DNA from: Cyprinodon diabolis
Taxonomy: Eukaryota; Chordata; Actinopteri; Cyprinodontiformes; Cyprinodontidae
Length of the DNA stretch: 64,000 nt
Direction of reading: 5' to 3'
Assembly: GCA_030533445.1 (NCBI GenBank)
Contig: CM060081.1
Coordinates: forward strand, 2,572,315-2,636,314
Both the position numbers and the translations under genes were made by a program. Position 1 is the stretch's first letter. Each line of letters starts with the position of its first letter. Shown piece by piece: positions 12,001 to 24,000 of this stretch. A model generated the notes under the pieces. The model worked only from the letters and a program-made list of their open reading frames with translations. It did not search any database and was not told the DNA's origin.

Positions 12001-15000
12001 CCAGTCAGTCCCAGATAGCCAGACTATTGTCACGCTACAGACTATACTATAGGATCCATCAGTTATAGATGGGATTTATTGGTTAGGTTATCCACTGACT
12101 GGGAAATGACCTGTGGAACGTCTTCCTGCAGACAGATGCTGCACAGGGAGGCATTTTTACTGCGCCTCTCTGTAGGAGTGGGGAGTACCAATATGGTGGA
12201 CGGTGGCTTCACTTTTTTCATGCAATCAGCAATCCAGTGAATAAATAGAGATCAGTGGTTCAGACGGGTTCCTGCCTGAGAGCTCCTGGTTCTAGAGTCT
12301 GACCCTTACAGCAGGCTGGGAACCATTCAGAGCTGAAAACAAGGTTTACTTGTTTAATCAGATGTAACCTTTGCATTAAAAAACTGATTGCTTTTAAAGG
12401 AGTCACATATGCTAATACGAAGGTTTCTGGGAGGAGGTGATGCAACCCCCTCCCTGGACCCAGCTGCTCTCTGCCCTCTTTGATCCATTTATACATGGTG
12501 GAATAAAAAAGGTAAATTCCCTGCTGTCTCAGATGGGAAACGGATGTCACCGTAGATGAGTTTGATACAACCAGGAAAGTAAACTCATCTAGATGTGTTC
12601 CAATATAGGAGGCAGGAAGAGTTTGGCTATGGATTCAAAGTGGTCCAGCCTTCCCTGGCTTTCACTGCCCGTACAATCTGTCGCCTAGCAACCGTGATAA
12701 ACACACAAAGCAGGTAAAGAATGTATGCTGAACTTCTTATTGCTGTTCTGGGTGAAATTACATTTCTGAGGAGCTTCAGCAGCAGTAGCCAATATACCTA
12801 CAGTATATCCAGGGCTATAAGCCGCTGATATCTACTGAACCTGTAGGGGGAGCTCTATAAATAGTCCCTGGAGTAGGGAGGAAGAGGAAAGCTAGCTCCT
12901 GTTAGCGTGTTAGCTCGCTGCAGTAAGAGCTTCTACTGAAAGATGGAGCTTGATCAGCTTTTTATTTCAGCTCTGCAGGAGTTGAGCTCAGTTTCTTGGT
13001 TCAGTAGCTTTAAGGTGGCAAATAGATGTCAACATGTGTGAATTTGGGACATTTGTTCTCCGTCGTGCCTGCTGCTAGCATGTTCCTGTGCTAAATGAAA
13101 ATTAACCCCTTATTCTTTCATTTCCTACTCTGACTTCCCCCTCTGGCGGCTAAGAAAATCAACAGAAAGGCAGCGCCTTCTTATAAGCCGCAAGGTTCAA
13201 AGCGTGGGGAAAAAGTAGAGGCTTATATTCTGGAGAATACGGTATTTATCAGCATCACTAATTAGTTCAATCAAAAATGTAGTGATTCAGTTTATGCTTA
13301 AACGTTAGTTTCACCCGTTTGTCTTTTTCAACCCACTCTAAGGTCCGACAGCCAACCCACCTTAGTCCACCTGGCAGGTTGAACCTTTGCAGATCACACT
13401 GCAAATCCAGAGGCTAGCTAGGCCGCTCCAGGATCCAGCCATCTTCGATGCCCTCACTGAGGGAGGGAGGTCATTGGCTTGGATCCTCCGCTCCAGAGTA
13501 ATGATGTTTCTTCCTCCATGCTTCATGGTTAGGATGGCTTTGTTTGGGTTGTTGTATCATTTTCTTTATTCCTCCAAACACAGAGAGTTAAGTTTAGACT
13601 GAACTGCTCATCTTAGTCTGATCAGACTCCCTGATCTTCTTCCCTTCCTCCTCTGGAAAACTGTTAGAGCTGTTTCATCAGCGCTCTCTGCCCTGCATGT
13701 CTAAGGATGTTTCTCAACTATCACACACCTGATTTCAATTAATAACAAATGAACAGGCTATCCTGAGCTACAGTCATTGGAATCAGGTGTGTTGAAGCAG
13801 AAAAACATGTGAAACATGCAGGACCAGGATTGAAAAACTCTGCTTTAAGCTGCTGTCACACAGAATCTCCTAAACTGCTGGCATACACTGAACTTTCTTT
13901 GGATTTTTTTCAATTTTGTGCGTAAGCATAGAGTTTTCATCACGAGTCCAGAACTTCTGACGTACATCAGCCTAACTTCTGCATAACGCACGGTAGCGTG
14001 ATGCACAAGCCAGTGAATGCAGGGAGGATCCATCACTCACCTTCTGGCTCACCCTATGATGGGGATGAAGTCTGGAGGAGAACTGACGGTTTTCTCCTGT
14101 GAACCCCCTTTATACCAAAGCGCTGCCAATACGCCATTATACAGTAGCTGGAAGTTAGAAACACGTTCAGCGCTCGTCTGGAACACAGCAGATACCTTGA
14201 TATGCGTTGGAGAGAAGTTCTGGATAAGTTACTCAGAGGTTTAGGATCAGCTAGACGCCACGACTGATGAGGAACTGACACTGAACGGATGTCGACCATC
14301 AGATAACTGACCTGGAACTGATGGCCCACGGATGACATGATAGCATACGTGTTCCAGGGTGTTTCAGCGTACTACAGCACGCTTATACCTCATACCAAAC
14401 GTAACCATAACTTATCCAACATATGCCAGCGTTTTTCCCAGATTTTTATACGTCAGGAATACGCTGGTCTAAATTGTAAAGGTGTGACAGGAGCTTCAGA
14501 CTGTGGTCTCCTAATTGATCAGGTCAGCTGATCCCTCAGCCTCCTCATGACCACTGATGCCTCCCGATGAGATCATACACAGAGCCCCAGACTGAAGCAG
14601 ATCGGCCGAAATCTTAAACTTCAATTTTCTTCAAATCACGCCGCAGTCTTTGTCTTTTCACAAAGCTGATGGCTACTACTACTCCATCCCTGGTGTCCTT
14701 CCAGCTTTCTCTGGTCTGAACCAGTGTGGAGGCTGAGTTTGGGTGAGAATGAGGACCATCCAGCAGGCCTGAGAGTTTACTGGTTGCTAGGTGATCAAAT
14801 ACAATGGAAACCATTGACTTTGTGTCGTACGTAGTTGAAGAGTCTCTGATTGTAAAGGAAAGATTTCAACGTTTTGAAAATGCGAGAACCTGAGAAAATC
14901 AGCCCCTCTTTCTAATAATAAAAGAATTGAACTTTATTGATCTCAGATTGGAGAAATATACCTCTGCCTTTAACCCATCCGCTTAGGGACAGTGGGCTGC

Positions 15001-18000
15001 CATCGTGGGGCGCCTTGGGAGCACTGTGGGGTTAAGGGTCTTCCTCAGAGACCCAGAGTGGACATCTGTGGGAGTGGGTTTTGAACTCACAACCCCAGTA
15101 TTCAAAGCACTATGCTCTAACCACCAGGCCACCACTCCCCAAACCAAAGCTAAACGATTTAAGGTTTAAAATGTACAGAAGTGTTGATTAAAAGACAAGA
15201 AGCTGTGATCTGGACCAGATGTAGAGCTTTCAGTCCTTTAGTTGGTTCTGCAGCCAGTGGTGCCACCAGGGGGCGGCCAAGAGTGACCCCCCCCCCATGA
15301 AACAATCCCTGTCTGCAGCTGAGAGAATAAACGATGGCCTTCTCTGAATCGGAGCTCAATTAAGAAGAATTTTGAATGTGATGATTTAAAAACGCTGAAT
15401 TTTCTCATTGCTTTAAGACTTCTGAGGAAACATGGCCTCCAAGTTTCTGCTGTTGAAGTTTCTGCTGGAGAGCGATGATCACCAAACCACGAGCATTCGG
15501 TGTTCTGTTGGTTTGTTTTCACCTCAGAAAAAAAAAGCGCCATGAACACGGGAGCTTAAAGCTATAATCAGAGCTGGACCATTTGGCAAAAAAACATTTT
15601 AAATTGCGAGTATTTTCAACCAAGTTTATAAATAGCATTTTATTGCCTTTGCCCTAAGCAGAATCCGGTATGTTTCACTCAAAGGTGTCAGGACCTTGAA
15701 AGCTTGCTTTTCCAGAGGTTATTGTTGCAGGACTTTCTCCTTTTCCATGAAAAAGTTCTTCCTTCTGGCACCTTACATGTAGCTGTGCGCTAGCTGCAAA
15801 AGGCTCTGCCCTTCTTTGTGGCGACAAACCAACTTTAAATGTATAACGGACACTTTAAAGGCTACAGTGAGACGTTTAGTACCGTAATCCTGGTGAATTA
15901 ATGGGACCAGGTTGCGCTTTGAAAATTGTTTTGCTAAATGAATTTGATGCGATAAATATCCCAGGCCTCCCTATAATCCAATAAGAGAGAGAAAATGAAG
16001 GGATTTCTAACGCAGTATTTCTGCACCTTTTCCTTGTATGGCAGACATGTCTATCTTCGGCCTTTACCCCGGCCACGACGACTTCTACTTGGTGGTGTGC
16101 AGCCATTGTGGCCAAGTGGTGAAGCCTCAGGCCTTTGAGAAGCACTGCGAGCGGAGACACGGTCCTCTGGCCAAGCTCTACGGAAAGCTCCGCTCTCCCA
16201 CGCCGGCCCCCCAGCTCCAGAGACCCTACCACGCCCACTCCCCGTCACACGGGATCAACGCCCCTTCTGCTTCGTCGTGGGAGGGGCGGGGGCCGAACGT
16301 CGTGCCGCCCAGGGCTGCCCCGCCCTCACCTTCCACCCCGCCCCAGTACAGATACTCCAAGAACTCCAAGGATGGAGTCCGGTAAGAGATGGGAGCAGAG
16401 TTCATGACTCAGAGCTGTTAGCTGGCTAACATAGCATCACATATAGCCACGCGCTCAGCCTGGCCTCTCATTTCTAAAGGTTATTACACATCTAAGATGG
16501 AGGATTAGGAAACATCTGAATGTGCAAAAAATACAAATCTCTAAGTTGGTTTTTTTTTAACTGATTTTTTTTCCTTGAATTTAGGAGGTAAGTGAGACAC
16601 TTAGCCAATGAAACGAGGATTTACATTTAAAATACGTTATTAAATTAATAACAATTGCATTGTCTTCTTTCAAGTGCATATTAAGTGCATATAAATTGTA
16701 ATTATTTTGAACTAATATTGAGATTTTACTGCAATATTTATTTGCACTAAGCAAAAACCACGCCGATGTTTTACTCCAGGATTTCAGTTTTTCTGTGACC
16801 TTGAAATTCTGCTTGCTCAGGATCCAGAGCTGCAGGTCTTTACTGTAACATCTGGATGATAAAGTTCTTCTTTCTACTATAATGCATAGATCTATGCACT
16901 AGCTGCAGCTCTCTGTTCCCTTCTGTGCAACAGCATCCCCACTTTCATCGTATTACCGCCACCTAAGAGGGAAATCTAGTGTCTTAGTCTTGTTAATTGT
17001 ATTGTGAGTAAAATGTTAAATTTAGAGCCTCTGCTCTGCGATCCAAAAAAATGCATTTTTCTAAATTGCGATAATTTTTCAAATGCAGTTAATTACCCAG
17101 CCCTAATTTCTAGGTTGTTTTTGCAGTGGAATTAGCTAATCTAGATGGAATATGACCATTTTTTGCCCAGACTAAATCTACATCTCACCAGAGATGGCAA
17201 AAGTACTCACTTTCCGTACTTGAGTAAAAGTACAGATACTTGTGTTTAAAAAATACTCTGGTAAAAGTGGAAGTACTGACTAAACTTCTTTACTCAAGTA
17301 AAAGTAACAAAGTACAGGCTTGTAAATTTACTTAAAGTATAAAAGTAAAAGTAGAAACCACTTTTTTCATGCCGTTGCCGACATTTTAAATGGATGTCTG
17401 CCAATAGGACTAGATCTCCGTTGTGTTCATTTTCAATCATCTCGTCGTCCATGCTACTATGCTAACGCCACCGCCACCAAGCTGCAATGATTTGCCGCCA
17501 ATGAATACCGCCGAATCTGTCGATTCATCTTGTAGTGGTGCGTCAAATGCAACGTAGATTCCCATCCAATTAGATTGAATTTGGTATTGATGACGTGAAA
17601 AATAATAACGGTAACTCCATTGAAATGATTCAAAACTAAAGTAACGAGCCAATTTTTTAAAATGTAAGGAGTAGAAAGTACAGATATTTGTGTAAAAATG
17701 TAAGGAGTAGAAGTAAAAAGTCACCATAAAAATAAGTAGTAAAGTAAAAATATCAGAAAAATCTACTTGAGTACAGTAACGAAGTATTTGTACTTCGTTA
17801 CTTCCCATCTCTGCATCTCACAGTGCTGCTCGTCTAGATTTGAGCTAGTTAGATGTTCTCCGTTCCAGCTGTTAAAGAAGTCAGACTTTTTAGCGTTAAA
17901 ACGTTCCTCTTTGAGTTTGTCCTCAGCTTAAAGCCAGGCCAACACTGTACGATTTTATCCATCGTTGCGTGCAATTACAGCTCACAGCGTACGATGAAAG

Positions 18001-21000
18001 CGCGGGGTTTAAAAGTTCACAGCTCACCATGACGCTCCTTTCTCCCGACCTTACCATTCCTGATGGGGAGGTGGTCGTTAAAGGCTGATCGCCCCTCGTT
18101 ACCCCCTGTTCACTCCACCACCTACCATCAGGCAGAAAGTCTGATAGCTTGGAAAATTCTTGCATGACTGGAAAATCAGCCCGAAAAAGGCGAAGAATCG
18201 TACAGTGTATAGCCGGCTTAAACCTGCTGGAAGATCAGGTGTGTGAAGGTGGCATTGGTTTTTTCATGCGGCGTCTCTGTCCTCAGCGTGCTAACATTAG
18301 CCTGCCATGCTATCGCCATGATTTCAGCCAGTCCGACAATCTCAGCAGGATTATACATTTGAAACACCAGGAAAATGACCACGTTTAGAAGATGATTAGG
18401 TGAAATTCTCCATGGGTCTGAGGTTTTCCAGCCAGCGCTAAACGTGCTAATGCTACCATGCTGGATGGAGTTATGATCAGTCCAGCCTCTGAACATGCCT
18501 CCACTGTGGAATTAAATCATATTCATCTCCCTCACACTCACTAATTTTTTTTCCTGTTGGCTGCGCTATAAACCATAAAATATCTGATGAGCTGACTGAT
18601 TAAACACACGGAAGGTTTATCTTTGGAGGGATGAACAGCCGGCGTGGAGCTATGGCCGTCTCTATGCTTTGATATATCAGGATCTTTTTGCTGTAGGTCA
18701 TTTTTGGGATGCCTAGCCTGCTAGTAGACATCATGCAGTATTTGTAAATCCGGCAGGTCCAGGGCCGCCGTCCTGCAACAATCATCTGTCTATGGAAGTC
18801 AGCTGTGCTGAAGGAAGGGGAACCTCTAAACCCTGCAGGACGGCGGCCCTCCAGGGCATAACCCGCTTTATTTCTACTCAGTAGTCTGTAAAGGCTCTGA
18901 GCTGCTCTGCATCATCATGGGTTCCCCTTCAGCCCCTCTGGTCGCCATGACTCTGTCTCTGAGCGAGACCCACAAAGCTGATGATGCTGTTTTTCCTCCT
19001 TCGTCACCCAGACATTCCCCACTAGAGAAGTCGTTCCACAGCAGCCACAAAGAGCCAGCAGTGTTCAAGCAGCCGCCGCTTCTGGACCCTCCGGTCCTGT
19101 CTCCGCCTCCGTCGCTTCGGGATCCGCCGTGGCCACATGGAGCGCCCTCTGCTGGCAGGCCTCCATCCAGCGACAAGCAGCCCATGCAGAGGAAGGACTC
19201 TGCTCAGCTGTCTGCAGCCATGGGCCACCGGGTCCCCCGGCCGTACAACAAGGTGGCCTCCAGTAAGTTCAGCAGCAGAGGGGATGATGGGTAAAAAAAA
19301 AGATGGCGTCCTGTTTTGTCAGCTTGGTCTGAGTCGGGATAAGTTGGTCTGATTTCAGACACATTTGATCTGTCGCCATGGTGATATGTTTGGAGCAGAT
19401 GGCATCCACCTGCTGAGAGGGAGGAGTATGTTGGCATGGAAACAACGGTTGCTAAGCATTTGGTGTTGCTGATGTTGAGTGTTTTGAAGGAAGCAATGAG
19501 AAGCTAAAGAATCAGAAGCTTTTGATCCGTTTAGTTTAAGAACAACAATTAACCCAGAAAGGAAACTTTCACAAACATTTAATAAAAAACTAAAAAAAGT
19601 TTTTTTAAGTAACTTAGCTATTTTCTCAGATTTATTTAAATTCATATTTCAAATGTGTTTGAATTATATATATTTTTTAGAGATTGTATATTTTCATTTT
19701 ATTTCAGTTTTTCAAGTTGCATTCTTTTAAACTCACAATTTCTTCCCCCAATACAAACGCATTTTCCTTCTGGTGCTCATCGACCAATCAGAACGTCCCA
19801 CCGACCAACAGGAATGTTTCTTTGCTCCCAGAAGTGAGGAGATTGTGATCTGGAAAGTTCCTTTTGAAAAGTGTCATTTTTAAAACAGCCTGAAAACAAA
19901 AATATCTATATACATCATAAAATATGGCTCTTTTATTGGACCCATCCCTCGAATGCGGTCGATTTGAAGGTTTGATTTGGAGCATCACATCCCCCAGTTT
20001 CCCATGATTCATTGCAGGTCAAGCTTGGACAACAATGGAGGTGAATGGTGGAAAAAGGTGTTATTAAAATTAATATATAAAAGCTTTTATGACCCAAAAT
20101 CCAGAGTTTTCAGGTCAGAATGCAGCTTTGTTAAACTGGGTCCAGATTTTACTGCACTAAAGAGCTCCGTCATTTTCCTGATACCTGAGGATGTCCTAAC
20201 AGAGACACCGTAGCACAACTGCTCCTTGGTTTTTAACCAGACGTTTGAAACACACCACATCATGTGTATGCTTTTTTTACTTTGCTAGTTTTCTAGTTCC
20301 AGTTTAATGGGCATTTTCAGTGTAATTATTTTAAACCCTGATTAAACCTGGTATCTGTGTTCATTCCACCGAGGACAGCTGAGCAAACCACTTCAGAGGA
20401 CAGTTTACTTCTGTCTCAGAGGTCTGGATGTTTTAGCGTATTTCCCAGGTTGCTCGTTTCTTGGTCGACCCGCTGAGTAAACAGCATTTAACAGGATTGG
20501 TTGTTTTTATTTGAAGCTGCTTGGCTTCTCTATGCATGTTGAGTTTATTTGGGTTTTACTGAGACAGTCTCTGTTTCCTCAGAGAGGGAGTGTGACCTGG
20601 ACAAACACTGTGGCGTCCTGGACCCTGACAGGAAGAAGGTCTGCACTCGCCTCCTCACCTGCAACGTAAGTAGCTACATCCCCTCTGCTCGCCGGGAACG
20701 CCCCCTCCGCCTGTTGCCGGGATCCACATCCCGCTGGAACATCTTAGCCGTTCAGATCCAGCTGCTCTGTTCTTGGTCTCAAAAGCTGGAAAACAAATGG
20801 CTTCATGACACCGAAGAACTCTGCAGAATCTGGTCTTTTATTAGTTTTACAGAAAGTGGCATCAACGCCTGGTAGAGCTGAACATCAGATAAAACCGCTT
20901 CAACCATTGGGGTTAAAGAGCCATGCTAAAACTCCAGCAATAGATGACGGACGGACGGCTCAGGGAGAAAGTTCTGGTTCAGTTTTAAGCAGGGCCAGGT

Positions 21001-24000
21001 CCTAGAACCAAACATGGACGTCAATCTGGGCAAGGAGAGTGGAAGAGCTGCCTGGATCCACCACTCAGGTGGAGGGATCGGTGGGCAGGAAACCATCGGA
21101 AGCTCGTCTAAAGACGTGCAGGACGACACGGCGAACAGGAGGCGTAACTGTTGGGGCCAACAAGGCGTCCAACACAAAGCATTCTCTGCCTTACTGTAAT
21201 AAACGGCGTAATCTCTGCGCTGCTGGGGTTACCCCGGCCATGTCTGAACCTCTTTCCTGTTCATTACATAGTGCTTCAGCCATTTTAAATGACAGTACAA
21301 ACGTCTGCTGGATGATAAAGTAGACTGGAAATATCCCACAATGCACCTTGGAAATGAGTGATCATCCATGGTCACTAGACAAGCAGACATATCCCAGAAT
21401 GCTTTGTGAGAGCTCTTCTCTCAAAGTATCATGGGATTTGTTGTGACTGTAACGACAGAAAACAAAGATGGCGCAGGTAGGCGGAGTTGATTGACCAACC
21501 GGTAGTGAAAAGTAGTGATCATCTGTCCGAACGGTCGGTTAACTGAGTTCACTAAAAAGTTCACTATGTAGTCCCCGCTCTATATAGTGACGGAGGGATT
21601 TAGGGGTTAGGGCGGACGGTCAGACGCAGCCACTGTGTTTTAGGAGCTTGGCGGTCCTGGAATCTTTGCCGCCGTCAGTCTCGCTCTGAGACTTTTCAGT
21701 AAACAGAGTTGTGTCCTTCTCCTCAGATCCACTCCATCCACCAGCGCAGGAAGGTGCTGGGCCGCAGCAAGAACTTCGACCTGCTGGTTGCAGAACTTAA
21801 GATGAGGGTGAGGGAGAAGGCTCTGGATGGAGGCTTCTCTACCGGAGGGTCCCCTAGTCCGGAGGCCCCGAGGGAGCAGGCCGGCGTTCCCCACTGCAGG
21901 AGACCCCTGGCCAGCCTTCCTGCTTTCAGGTGTGACATCACTGCGCCTGCAGTCATGTAGAAGGGTGTGTTGGCTAATCAGGAACCAACTGGCCCTCAGG
22001 TCGGGCTAGCGGCACTAGGAGCTAAGCTGAGTGGGGTTTGGTTCCCGCTCCAGAATGGCCAGGGAGTCAGAGTGGCTTAGAACCACCAGAACCTGGAGGT
22101 TTTTTGAACCATCAGAACCTGGAGGCTCTTAGAACCATCAGAACCTGGAGGTTTTTTGAACCATCAGAACCTGGAGGCTCTTTGAACCATCAGAACCTGG
22201 AGGCTCTTTGAACCATCAGAACCTGGAGGCTCTTAGAACCACCAGAACCTGGAGGTTTTTTGAACCATCAGAACCTGGAGGCTCTTAGAACCATCAGAAC
22301 CTGGAGGTTTTTTGAACCATCAGAACCTGGAGGCTCTTTGAACCATCAGAACCTGGAGGCTCTTTGAACCATCAGAACCTGGAGGCTCTTTGAACCATCA
22401 GAACCTGGAGGCTCTTAGAACCACCAGAACCTGGAGGTTTTTTGAACCATCAGAACCTGGAGGCTCTTAGAACCATCAGAACCTGGAGGCTCTTAGAACC
22501 ATCAGAACCTGGAGGCTCTTAGAACCATCAGAACCTGGAGGCTCTTTGAACCATCAGAACCTGGAGGCTCTTTGAACCATCAGAACCTGGAGGCTCTTAG
22601 AACCACCAGAACCTGGAGGTTTTTTGAACCATCAGAACCTGGAGGCTCTTAGAACCATCAGAACCTGGAGGTTTTTTGAACCATCAGAACCTGGAGGCTC
22701 TTTGAACCATCAGAACCTGGAGGCTCTTTGAACCATCAGAACCTGGAGGCTCTTTGAACCATCAGAACCTGGAGGCTCTTAGAACCACCAGAACCTGGAG
22801 GTTTTTTGAACCATCAGAACCTGGAGGCTCTTAGAACCATCAGAACCTGGAGGCTCTTAGAACCATCAGAACCTGGAGGTTTTTTGAACCATCAGAACCT
22901 GGAGGCTCTTTGAACCATCAGAACCTGGAGGCTCTTTGAACCATCAGAAACTGGAGGCTCTTAGAACCACCAGAACTTGGAGGCTCTTTGAACCACCAGA
23001 ACCTGGAGGCTCTTTGAACCACCAGAACCTGGAGGCTCTTAGAACCATCAGAAACCCGGGGTTCTTAGAACCACCAGAACCTGGAGGCTCTTTGAACCAT
23101 CAGAACCTGGAGGCTCTTTGAACCATCAGAACCTGGAGGCTCTTTGAACCATCAGAATCTGGAGGCTCTTAGAACCATCAGAATCTGGAGGCTCTTAGAA
23201 CCATCAGAACCTGGAGGCTCTTAGAACCATCAGAACCTGGAGGCTCTTAGAACCACCAGAACCTGGAGGTTTTTTGAACCATCAGAACCTGGAGGCTCTT
23301 AGAACCATCAGAACCTGGAGGTTTTTTGAACCATCAGAACCTGGAGGCTCTTTGAACCATCAGAAACTGGAGGCTCTTAGAACCACCAGAACTTGGAGGC
23401 TCTTTGAACCACCAGAACCTGGAGGCTCTTTGAACCACCAGAACCTGGAGGCTCTTAGAACCATCAGAACCTGGAGGCTCTTTGAACCACCAGAATCTGG
23501 AGGCTCTTAGAACCATCAGAACCTGGAGGCTCTTAGAACCACCAGAACCTGGAGGCTCTTAGAACCATCAGAACCTGGAGGCTCTTAGAACCACCAGAAC
23601 CTGGAGGCTCTTAGAACCATCAGAACCTGGAGGTTTTTTGAACCATCAGAACCTGGAGGCTCTTTGAACCACCCGGGGAGCAGTGTGGGGTTAAGGGTCT
23701 TGCTCAGGGACCCAGAGTGGGATCAAGCCGGGTACTTGGAACTTTCTCAGATAAGTGCACTGCTTTGCCCACTAGGCCATGAAGGTTCTTTGAACCACCT
23801 GTAGGTTTGATTAAAAGATGAAATCAAGCAGCAAGTTCCTCTAAAGCGAATGAACTCTGTGTTTGGCAGTCGCTCCATGGCCGTGTCGGAGTGTGCCCCA
23901 GAGGAGGAGAAGCAGTGGCAGGATGAGGCTGGGGTCCAAGCGCCTTCACCTCTGCTCCATGGTCACATCTCCAGCGACGACAGTGAGACGGAAGGAGCTG

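Larger units (their letters stand above)
10630..12260 (-). mobile_element. P-element/THAP-like non-autonomous element, copy 2, with a nested hAT remnant
   Basis: Inside atxn7l2 intron 2. The left end (about 10635, gtgaagccatcggccgccat, then attggtactccc) is the inverted complement of the right end (gggagtaccaatatggtgga ... ggtggcttcac near 12178-12212). The outer right flank matches 7030-7130 in inverse. A minus-strand remnant near 12160 again encodes an MPPCAAS start. The interior is interrupted from about 11100 to 11840 by a second element with a BED-finger frame. Assignment to the P superfamily rests on the THAP-like start only. Confidence 0.5.

Noticed and set aside
22936..23516. Long open frames with repeating [10 protein letters not shown] / EPPEPGGS peptides
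   Set aside because: The DNA unit is 26 bp, so frames cycle through the three registers; they are by-products of the minisatellite inside atxn7l2 intron 6, with no splice or start context.
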